From assembly GCA_023381645.1 (NCBI GenBank), contig JAMCRJ010000088.1, positions 1-5,550 on the forward strand: a stretch of 5,550 nucleotides of DNA. Reading direction: 5' to 3'. The DNA comes from Gammaproteobacteria bacterium (GTDB lineage: Bacteria; Pseudomonadota; Gammaproteobacteria; Acidithiobacillales; Acidithiobacillaceae). Of this stretch, positions 1 through 5,550 are shown one piece after another (positions within the stretch are counted from its first letter, which is position 1; each line of letters opens with the position of its first letter). A model generated the notes under the pieces. It was not told the DNA's origin, searched no databases, and saw nothing but the letters and a program-made list of their open reading frames with translations. Made by a program: the position numbers and the translations under genes.

Positions 1-272
1 GGCGTCAGATAGGCAGAGTGGGGGTCCAGGGCGCTGACCATGCCGTTGATGGCGCCATCCATCAGTTTTTTGTCGGAAGTGGGGTCGACGTAGTGAGATT
101 TGACGATCCCGAAGACCTGACTGAAAGTCTGGATCTGTTCCAAAGGGATGCTATTTTGATCCTTTGCCGCGTGAACGGTGACGGCAAAACTGGCGCTGAC
201 ACCCAGAACGAGCCCGACGCTGACGCCCAGCAGGGTACCGGAGCGCGGCTTGGGGGAGCGGGGAACGGACAT
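1..272 (-). CDS. ctpA: C-terminal processing peptidase, S41 family, N-terminal part only
   Basis: The first 90 codons of a periplasmic serine protease; the rest lies beyond the left edge. Residues 1-12 are basic and polar (MSVPRSPKPRSG). Residues 13-36 form a hydrophobic Val/Leu/Gly/Ala segment that is a signal peptide or membrane anchor. Residues 46-90 match the conserved N-terminal helical region of the family: FSQVFGIVKSHYVDP, then DKKLMDGAINGMVSALDPHS, then AYLTP. The PDZ domain and the Ser-Lys catalytic pair are not in view, so activity cannot be judged. Family members process or degrade periplasmic proteins; in Pseudomonas aeruginosa CtpA degrades peptidoglycan cross-link hydrolases. 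Its place directly after an EnvC gene fits a cell-wall-related role and matches a common gammaproteobacterial arrangement. The ATG at 272 is supported by a good Shine-Dalgarno. The family call is firm; the exact subtype (CtpA, CtpB or Prc-like) is less so, though the start resembles CtpA rather than the longer Prc. Confidence 0.9.
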   Translation of the reverse strand, partial: MSVPRSPKPRSGTLLGVSVGLVLGVSASFAVTVHAAKDQNSIPLEQIQTFSQVFGIVKSHYVDPTSDKKLMDGAINGMVSALDPHSAYLT

Positions 273-280
273 AGATAAAA

Positions 281-285
281 TCTCC
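281..285 (-). promoter_or_regulatory. Ribosome binding site of ctpA
   Basis: GGAGA on the minus strand, with 9 bases between its GGAG core and the ATG at 270-272, supports that start codon. The 63-base spacer from the envC stop shows no convincing promoter or terminator, so ctpA is probably read as part of the envC transcript but with its own ribosome entry. Confidence 0.65.
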
Positions 286-335
286 AAAAGTGTGGATCCA
301 GGGCAGGGCGCTTGGCAGAACCGGCAGCGTGATTC

Positions 336-1760
336 TCAGTTGTGGATGTAATCCAGCGGATTGACCGGGTGGCCAGCATTCCGCATCTCGAAATAGAGAC
401 CATCGTTCCCCAGTTCGCCGCCGCTGCCCACACTGCCGACCTGGCGTCCGGTAGAAACCTGTTCTCCAACGTGGACATCGGTAGCGCCCAGGTGCCCGTA
501 TATGGACAACAAACTATGTGCGATCTGCACGATGACAATCTGTCCATAGCCGCGCAAAGGCCCCGCATAAAGTACCATGCCCGGCGCGATGGCGCGAACC
601 TTCGTCCCTACCGGGGCCTGAAAGGTGATACCCTGCCAGTCGAGTCCGCCAGTCACCCGGGGTGCGCCGAAACGCGCGGTAACCGGACCGGTTACCGGCG
701 CGGGGTAGCTGCCGTGCCCGACGATAGGGGTTGCGGGCAATGCGGGAGCGGGGGTGGCGACTATCACCGGCGGACGAACTACGGTGGTGGGTGGCGGCTT
801 TTGTGCATTCGCCGCACGTTGAACCTGTCGTGCCCGCTCTGTTTCCTGCACCCGCTGCGCCTGCTGTTCCGCCTGCCTTTCCTGGGCCAGATGATGTTGC
901 GCGACAGCGGCCCGCTGCGCGGAGATTGCCGCCGCGCGACGGGCCGCAGCAGCGGCAGCGGCCTTGCGTCGTGCTTCGGCGGCAGCTTTGGCGCGGGCGA
1001 CTTCTTCCTGATGACGGAACTGAACGGTCAGACGGCTCACCAATCCATTGAGAATATTGGCATTCGCCTGTAATTCTGCGATCTTGGTCTTGTCGGCGGC
1101 AATGCGGGCTGCAAGCTGGTTTTCCAGCGCGGCGTGAGCCTCACGCTGTTGCCGGAGCGTCTGTTCCTGCGCGCTGACCTGTTGCGCCAACTGAGCGAGA
1201 TGGGTTTCGTGGATTTGCACCTCGTGCCGAGTCTTCCGTATCTGTTGCGCGGTGCCTTGGGTTTTGACGATCAGTGCGCTGCGCGCCCTGGCCAGGGACT
1301 CGTAAAAGACGCTCATGCGCCCCAGTTCTCCGGGGCGTTCCGTTTGCAGCCAGACGGCCAGCGGGGTAACTCCGCCGAGCATGTATGCGCCGCGAAGCTG
1401 CCGGGCGAGGATGCCTTTCTGTTGACTCAGTTCCGCCTGCAGTGCATTGATTTTTACCCGCAGTTCGGCCAGTTGTGCCTGTGCCGAGTGTTGCTGCTGC
1501 TGGATTCCGGCCAGCTTCTTTTGCGTCGCAACAACCCGCTGATCGAGCGCGCTGATTTCTACGCGCAGTTGCGCCTGGGTTTTCTGCCCCGCCGCGAGAT
1601 GCGCCTGTACCTGCCCTAGATTCTCGTGTATATGCTCCAGTCTTTTCTGACTATTTTGTATTTTTTCCTGAAGCGTTGCCGCTCCCGCTCCCGCACCAGC
1701 CGGAAGGAGCAAGATCAAGGCAAGCAGTGCGCCGACGCGGGGACGGGACAGAAGGGGCAT
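336..1760 (-). CDS. envC: EnvC-family murein hydrolase activator (degenerate LytM/M23 domain)
   Basis: A periplasmic coiled-coil protein of 474 residues. Known family members bind FtsEX at the septum and activate N-acetylmuramoyl-L-alanine amidases for daughter-cell separation; that role is inferred here. Visible parts: a signal peptide (about 1-27; basic start, LLALILLLP core, small-residue AGA before the likely cut); a Gln/Leu-rich coiled coil (about 29-120); the conserved LRGAYMLGG...LGRMSVFYESLARAR segment (about 122-160); a second coiled coil (about 165-250); an Ala/Arg/Gln-rich helical stretch (about 254-320); a Pro-rich hinge (about 321-346); and a C-terminal LytM domain (about 352-470). 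In that domain the positions of the first zinc His, the Asp and the HxH pair read Trp375, Thr379, Gly454 and Tyr456. It should not bind zinc or cut peptidoglycan, as in E. coli EnvC, which has about 419 residues. His415 and His423 remain. ATG at 1760 is the only start that keeps the whole signal peptide. Confidence 0.93.
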   Translation of the reverse strand: MPLLSRPRVGALLALILLLPAGAGAGAATLQEKIQNSQKRLEHIHENLGQVQAHLAAGQKTQAQLRVEISALDQRVVATQKKLAGIQQQQHSAQAQLAELRVKINALQAELSQQKGILARQLRGAYMLGGVTPLAVWLQTERPGELGRMSVFYESLARARSALIVKTQGTAQQIRKTRHEVQIHETHLAQLAQQVSAQEQTLRQQREAHAALENQLAARIAADKTKIAELQANANILNGLVSRLTVQFRHQEEVARAKAAAEARRKAAAAAAARRAAAISAQRAAVAQHHLAQERQAEQQAQRVQETERARQVQRAANAQKPPPTTVVRPPVIVATPAPALPATPIVGHGSYPAPVTGPVTARFGAPRVTGGLDWQGITFQAPVGTKVRAIAPGMVLYAGPLRGYGQIVIVQIAHSLLSIYGHLGATDVHVGEQVSTGRQVGSVGSGGELGNDGLYFEMRNAGHPVNPLDYIHN

Positions 1761-1763
1761 GGG

Positions 1764-3293
1764 TCAGAGGAACTGCACCAGGTTTTTGCCGCCCATTTCA
1801 GGAGGCACCGGCAAGCCCATGAGCCGGAGCAGGGTGGGCGCGAGATCCTCCAGTGCCCCCCCGGATATAATCTTTGCAGGGCGTCCGATGTAGAGCAGAG
1901 GCACCGGGTTACAGGTGTGAGAGGTGTGCGCCTGGCCGCTCCCGACATCCAGCATCTGCTCGACATTGCCATGATCCGCTGTGATCAGCGCTTCGCCCCC
2001 GACGGCGCGCACGGCGCTGACAATACGCCCGAGGCTGCGGTCTACCGCCTCGACCGCGGCAATGGCCGCAGCCAGTTTACCACTGTGGCCGACCATATCG
2101 GGATTGGCGATATTGCAGATGATGGTATCGTACTGGCGACTTTCAACGCGGGCGACCAGGGCATCGGTCAGTTCATTCACGCTCATTTCCGGTTGCAGAT
2201 CGTAGGTGGTGACCTTGGGAGACGGAATCAATACGCGATCTTCGCCGGGGAATATCCGTTCGTCACCGCCACTCAGGAAAAAGGTGACATGGGCGTACTT
2301 TTCGGTTTCGGCAATGCGCAACTGATGCAGGCCGAATTGGGATACCCATTCGCCAAAGGTATTTTTCAGACGAGTGGGGGGGTATGCGACCAGTGCATCA
2401 AAATGCTCACTGTATTCCGTGAGGGTGACGAAGCCTGCGAGTTGGGGTTTGACCTGTCGGGCGAAGCCGTCGAAGTCTGCCTCGACAAACGGCCGGGTGA
2501 TCTGGCGGGCGCGATCGGAGCGAAAGTTCATGAATAACACTGCATCGTGATCGCCGATGCAGGCGGGGTTGGCACCAATCCACGATGGCGCGACAAACTC
2601 GTCGCTTTCGCCACGGAGGTAGGCGGCACCAAGCGCCTCTAAACCCGTGGCATAGTGCTCCCCCTTGCCGAGGGTAAGCAGATCATAGGCCTGCTGGATC
2701 CGATCCCAGCGGTGGTCACGATCCATGGCGTAAAAGCGGCCGATCACCGAGGCCAGAGCGCCACCGTAGGTGTTTATCTCGGCATCCAGTCGTTTCAGAG
2801 ATGACTCCGCGCAGCGCGGCAGGGTATCGCGACCGTCCAGAAAGGCATGCACATAGACCCGTTCAGCGCCCCGGCCCCGCGCCAGACGTAGCGCGGCGAG
2901 GATATGTTCTTCGTGAGAATGCACCCCACCCGCTGAAAGCAGACCCAGGATATGGACGGCACCGCCCTGTGCCTCGGCGGCATCCACCGCTGCACAGAGG
3001 GCGCTGTTGGAGTAGAAACTGCCGTCGGCGATGGCGAGATTCACGCGCTCGTACTCCTGGTACACCACGCGGCCTGCTCCGATATTGATATGCCCGACTT
3101 CGCTGTTTCCCATCTGTCCGCCGGGAAGCCCCACAGAAGCCCCGGAAGCGTTGATGAGACCATGGGGACAATTTTGCCACCAGCCATCCCAGTTTGGCGT
3201 GCGCGCCTGGGCAATGGCGTTATCTTCGGAATCCTCCCGGTAGCCCCATCCATCGAGGATCAGGAGCAACACCGGACGTGGTTTTTGAATCAT
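1764..3293 (-). CDS. gpmI: 2,3-bisphosphoglycerate-independent phosphoglycerate mutase
   Basis: This enzyme interconverts 3-phosphoglycerate and 2-phosphoglycerate through a phosphoserine intermediate, using two metal ions (usually Mn), in cytoplasmic glycolysis and gluconeogenesis. The 509-residue product has the family's usual length (about 510). From the chosen ATG the visible motifs are: LILDGWG with metal ligand Asp14; GNSEVGH with nucleophile Ser64; GGVHSHEEH with His125; HAFLDGRDT (Arg155, Asp156); [14 protein letters not shown] (Arg186, Arg192); NFRSDRARQ (Arg258, Arg261); EKYAHVTFF with Lys332; FPGEDR and [20 protein letters not shown] (Asp399, His403); TADHGN (Asp440, His441); and AHTSHT with His459. 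Every catalytic and metal-binding residue known for the family is present, including those of the inserted phosphotransferase domain. A GTG start at 3308 would add five residues, but the ribosome binding site favours 3293. The stop is followed one codon later by envC, suggesting cotranscription. Confidence 0.97.
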   Translation of the reverse strand: MIQKPRPVLLLILDGWGYREDSEDNAIAQARTPNWDGWWQNCPHGLINASGASVGLPGGQMGNSEVGHINIGAGRVVYQEYERVNLAIADGSFYSNSALCAAVDAAEAQGGAVHILGLLSAGGVHSHEEHILAALRLARGRGAERVYVHAFLDGRDTLPRCAESSLKRLDAEINTYGGALASVIGRFYAMDRDHRWDRIQQAYDLLTLGKGEHYATGLEALGAAYLRGESDEFVAPSWIGANPACIGDHDAVLFMNFRSDRARQITRPFVEADFDGFARQVKPQLAGFVTLTEYSEHFDALVAYPPTRLKNTFGEWVSQFGLHQLRIAETEKYAHVTFFLSGGDERIFPGEDRVLIPSPKVTTYDLQPEMSVNELTDALVARVESRQYDTIICNIANPDMVGHSGKLAAAIAAVEAVDRSLGRIVSAVRAVGGEALITADHGNVEQMLDVGSGQAHTSHTCNPVPLLYIGRPAKIISGGALEDLAPTLLRLMGLPVPPEMGGKNLVQFL

Positions 3294-3298
3294 CAGTT

Positions 3299-3304
3299 TC
3301 CTCT
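3299..3304 (-). promoter_or_regulatory. Ribosome binding site that decides the gpmI start
   Basis: AGAGGA on the minus strand sits 5 bases before the ATG at 3291-3293. A GTG five codons further upstream (3306-3308) is also in frame, but it has no comparable purine-rich site at proper spacing, and this Shine-Dalgarno lies within the codons that a GTG start would translate. The ATG is therefore preferred. Confidence 0.7.
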
Positions 3305-3335
3305 GCACAGCGAACGCACCCCGTTGATGATGCGC

Positions 3336-3364
3336 ATTAGAACAGATCAGGCGAATGCTGTCAT
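3336..3364 (-). promoter_or_regulatory. Predicted sigma70-type promoter ahead of gpmI
   Basis: On the minus strand ATGACA (3359-3364; 5 of 6 matches to TTGACA) is followed by a 17-base spacer and TCTAAT (3336-3341; 5 of 6 to TATAAT). The -35 box overlaps the TGA stop of glgP. Transcription would begin near 3329, giving a leader of about 36 bases to the preferred gpmI ATG. The mismatch at the second -10 base falls on a strongly conserved position, so the promoter may be weak. It would let gpmI-envC-ctpA be expressed apart from glgP. This is pattern matching only. Confidence 0.4.
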
Positions 3365-5550
3365 GGGGTCATGACCAGAGGTGTCAGGTGCCAGATGTCC
3401 GTGTTGTATTGAGCAATGGTCCGGTCGCTGGAAAAAATCCCGCTGGCCGCAGTGTTGAGAATGCTCAGCCGTTGCCATTCGGTCTGATCATGCCAGACAT
3501 CCGCCGCCTCCCGTTGCTTGATTTTATAGCTGGTGAAATCGGCGAGCACCATCCACGGGTCATGGGGATGGGTGACGGCGTGGACGATGGGGTCGAAAAT
3601 GCCCGGTTCGAACGCGTTGAAATAGCCGCTCTGCAACAGGTCCATGACCCGTGCCAAATCGTGGTCCGCCTGGATATAGAGCTCCGGATTGTAATGCCCG
3701 CGCAATTGGCTGACCTCTTCGGCATTCAACCCGAAAAGGAAAAAATGCTCGGCGCCTACCGCGTCGCGGATCTCGATGTTGGCGCCGTCCAGGGTGCCGA
3801 TGGTCAGGGCCCCGTTCATCATAAACTTCATGTTGCCGGTGCCGGAGGCCTCCTTGCCTGCCGTGGATATCTGCTCGGAGAGGTCAGTTGCCGCGCAAAT
3901 CTGCTCCATGAGGGAGACCCGGTAATCCGGTAGAAAGCTCACGCGCAACAAGCCTTCCGTATCCGGATCATGATTGATGACATTGGCGATATTGTTGATG
4001 AATTTGATGGTGCGCTTGGCCATGAAGTAGCCGGGCGCCGCCTTGCCCGCAAACAGGACGTTGCGGGGAGTCACCTGGTTCGCTTCGCCGCGCTTGATGC
4101 GGTCGTAGAGATGAATGACGTGCAGGGCATTGAGCAGTTGCCTTTTGTATTCATGGATGCGCTTTACCTGCACGTCCACCAGGGCATCGCGGACGAAAGT
4201 GACGCCGGTATGCTGATGCACCAGCGCCGCCAGCCGTTCCTTGTTGGCGCGACGTACCTCCGCCCAGCGCTTGCGGAACTTCGCATCGTCCGCTGCCGGC
4301 TCCAGATCCCGCAGCCGTTCCAGGTCGTGCTTCCAGTCCGGGCCGATGCGCTCGGTAACAAGGTCGCGCAGCCCGGGGTTGGCCCACTGCAACCATCGTC
4401 GCGGTGTCACTCCATTGGTTTTGTTGTTGAATTTTTTCGGCCAGAGATGGTGGAAATCGGCAAAAAGATCCTCGCAGAGGAGCCTGGTGTGCAGTGCCGC
4501 GACCCCGTTTACCGAGAAGCTGCCCACCACGGCGAGGTGCGCCATGCGCACCATCTGCTCGTCGCCTTCCTCGATGATGGACAATCGTTGCAGCAGGCCG
4601 GTGTTGCCCGGTGCACGCCATGCCACTTCCTGCAAAAAACGTGCGTTGATTTCCATGATGATTTCCAGCAGGCGCGGGAGGAGCTGCCGGAATAAACGCA
4701 CCGACCACCGTTCCAGTGCCTCGGGCAGCAGGGTGTGGTTGGTGTAGGCCATGGTATGGCTAGTGATGTCCCAGGCTTCCTCCCAGTTCAGGCCGTGTTC
4801 ATCCATCAGCAGGCGCATCAGTTCCGGCACGGCACAACTGGGATGGGTATCATTGAGTTGGAAGCAGTGATGTTTGGCAAAATTGCGGAAATCTTCACCG
4901 TGGATGGCAACCCAATCCGCGACCACATCCTGAAGGCTCGCGGAAGCCAGGAAGTACTGCTGGCGCAGGCGCAGTTCCTTACCGTTTTCACTGCTGTCAT
5001 TAGGATAGAGCACCATGCTGATGTGCTCGGCGTTGTTTTTGGCTGCGACGGCTTCGGGGTAGGCGCCGGCGTTGAATTCACCGAGATCAAAGATGTCAGT
5101 GGCCGTCGCCCGCCAGAGACGCAGGGTATTGACCACCTCGTTGCGATAACCGGGGATGGGAATGTCGTAAGGTACGGCAAGCACGTCGTGGGTGTCGACC
5201 CAACGCTGATGGAACCTTCCCTGGGCATCGTGATATCCGTCGCTGCGTCCGAAAAAGTGAACACGCCGTACCCGTTCCGGTCGTTTCAGTTCCCAGGGGC
5301 AACCATTCCTCAGCCAGTGGTCAGGTTCCTCCACCTGCTCGCCCCCGCGAATTTCCTGACGAAACATGCCGTAGCTGTAGCGAATGCCATAACCCGTGAC
5401 CGGCAGTCCGAGAGAGGCGCAGCTATCGAGAAAGCAGGCTGCAAGACGGCCCAGCCCGCCGTTACCCAGGCCAGCGTCGGGTTCAAGTTCCATGATGTCC
5501 ACCAGTTCGCGGTGCTCCCTGGTCAACGCCTCGCGCGCCGCGTCTTCCAG
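3361..5550 (-). CDS. glgP: Glycogen/maltodextrin phosphorylase, 5'-truncated by window edge
   Basis: This GT35 enzyme uses phosphate to release glucose-1-phosphate from the non-reducing ends of alpha-1,4-glucan, in the cytoplasm. The window shows 729 codons and the TGA stop. Bacterial family members are about 800-830 residues, so roughly 100 N-terminal residues lie beyond the right edge. Seen in order (numbered from the first visible residue): the glycine-rich loop [17 protein letters not shown] (about 27-43), QLNDTHP (about 231), AYTNHT with the active-site His near 272, [14 protein letters not shown] (about 373), [10 protein letters not shown] with the phosphate-site Lys463, Arg464 and Lys469, [11 protein letters not shown] (about 502), and the signature [10 protein letters not shown]. 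In that signature Lys575 (bases 3826-3828) is the expected pyridoxal-phosphate lysine. All key residues in view are intact and the frame is open to the edge. A TTG at 5524-5526 could look like a start but lies inside conserved sequence. Sequence alone does not separate GlgP from MalP; no regulatory N-terminus is visible. Confidence 0.96.
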   Translation of the reverse strand: MEDAAREALTREHRELVDIMELEPDAGLGNGGLGRLAACFLDSCASLGLPVTGYGIRYSYGMFRQEIRGGEQVEEPDHWLRNGCPWELKRPERVRRVHFFGRSDGYHDAQGRFHQRWVDTHDVLAVPYDIPIPGYRNEVVNTLRLWRATATDIFDLGEFNAGAYPEAVAAKNNAEHISMVLYPNDSSENGKELRLRQQYFLASASLQDVVADWVAIHGEDFRNFAKHHCFQLNDTHPSCAVPELMRLLMDEHGLNWEEAWDITSHTMAYTNHTLLPEALERWSVRLFRQLLPRLLEIIMEINARFLQEVAWRAPGNTGLLQRLSIIEEGDEQMVRMAHLAVVGSFSVNGVAALHTRLLCEDLFADFHHLWPKKFNNKTNGVTPRRWLQWANPGLRDLVTERIGPDWKHDLERLRDLEPAADDAKFRKRWAEVRRANKERLAALVHQHTGVTFVRDALVDVQVKRIHEYKRQLLNALHVIHLYDRIKRGEANQVTPRNVLFAGKAAPGYFMAKRTIKFINNIANVINHDPDTEGLLRVSFLPDYRVSLMEQICAATDLSEQISTAGKEASGTGNMKFMMNGALTIGTLDGANIEIRDAVGAEHFFLFGLNAEEVSQLRGHYNPELYIQADHDLARVMDLLQSGYFNAFEPGIFDPIVHAVTHPHDPWMVLADFTSYKIKQREAADVWHDQTEWQRLSILNTAASGIFSSDRTIAQYNTDIWHLTPLVMTP

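Noticed and set aside
273..335. Possible terminator hairpin between envC and ctpA
   Set aside because: Only a weak imperfect inverted repeat (CGCT...AGCG around 311-331) with a bulge is present, and no T-tract follows it. It does not meet the pattern of an intrinsic terminator.
897..998. GC-rich imperfect repeat considered as a mobile or regulatory repeat
   Set aside because: It is explained by the Ala/Arg codons of the EnvC low-complexity helix and stays in frame; it has no unit structure of its own.
342..1073. A 243-codon plus-strand open frame opposite envC
   Set aside because: The translation is low-complexity, rich in Arg, Gly and Cys, as expected from the reverse reading of Ala/Arg-rich codons. 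The minus-strand EnvC frame explains the sequence.
1626..2537. A 303-codon open frame on the plus strand opposite gpmI and the start of envC
   Set aside because: It is antisense to a fully conserved gpmI, its translation shows no recognisable domain, and long antisense frames are common opposite GC-rich coding sequence. No ribosome binding site or promoter stands out.
3313..3337. Small inverted repeats (AACG...CGTT and the palindrome ATGCGCAT) in the glgP-gpmI gap, considered as terminator or operator
   Set aside because: Stems of four base pairs, no T-run, and the palindrome is too short to assign to a regulator; such matches arise by chance.
3970..4695. A 241-codon plus-strand open frame opposite glgP, and other long plus-strand frames nearby (3355-3933, 4241-4747)
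   Set aside because: All lie inside the highly conserved phosphorylase coding region on the minus strand and resemble no known protein; they are shadow frames.
5524..5526. TTG as a start codon of glgP within the window
   Set aside because: The frame stays open upstream to the edge, and the visible protein lacks the roughly 100 N-terminal residues of the family. The true start lies outside the window.

Overview
This window is an ordinary, gene-dense stretch of a bacterial chromosome with moderately high GC. All four genes lie on the minus strand, so transcription runs from right to left in these coordinates. In that order they are: a glycogen/maltodextrin phosphorylase (glgP, 5' end beyond the right edge), a cofactor-independent phosphoglycerate mutase (gpmI, complete), an EnvC-type murein hydrolase activator (complete), and the first 90 codons of a C-terminal processing protease of family S41 (ctpA, running off the left edge).

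The adjacent order gpmI - envC - ctpA is a known conserved block in gammaproteobacteria such as Pseudomonas and in related lineages. Gene order and protein style therefore suggest a proteobacterium near the gamma/Acidithiobacillia branch. Acidithiobacillus is my best guess, but no species-specific marker is visible and I hold the guess weakly.

Layout: glgP (3361-5550) is followed by a 67-base gap. That gap holds a good ribosome binding site and a plausible sigma70-type promoter whose -35 box overlaps the glgP stop. gpmI (1764-3293) comes next, and envC (336-1760) starts one codon after the gpmI stop, in the same frame. A 63-base spacer with a clear Shine-Dalgarno sequence then leads into ctpA (1-272). 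No gene-free stretch exceeds 70 bases. I see no RNA gene, mobile element, CRISPR array or transfer signature.

Functionally the window joins two themes. GlgP releases glucose-1-phosphate from storage glucan, and GpmI acts in lower glycolysis/gluconeogenesis. EnvC and CtpA act in the periplasm: the EnvC family switches on septal peptidoglycan amidases, and CtpA proteases trim or degrade periplasmic proteins, in some species peptidoglycan hydrolases. The most notable details are the loss of the zinc site in the EnvC LytM domain, its Ala/Arg/Gln-rich insert, and the TGA-CCC-ATG gpmI/envC junction. I did not find evidence of a previously undescribed system.
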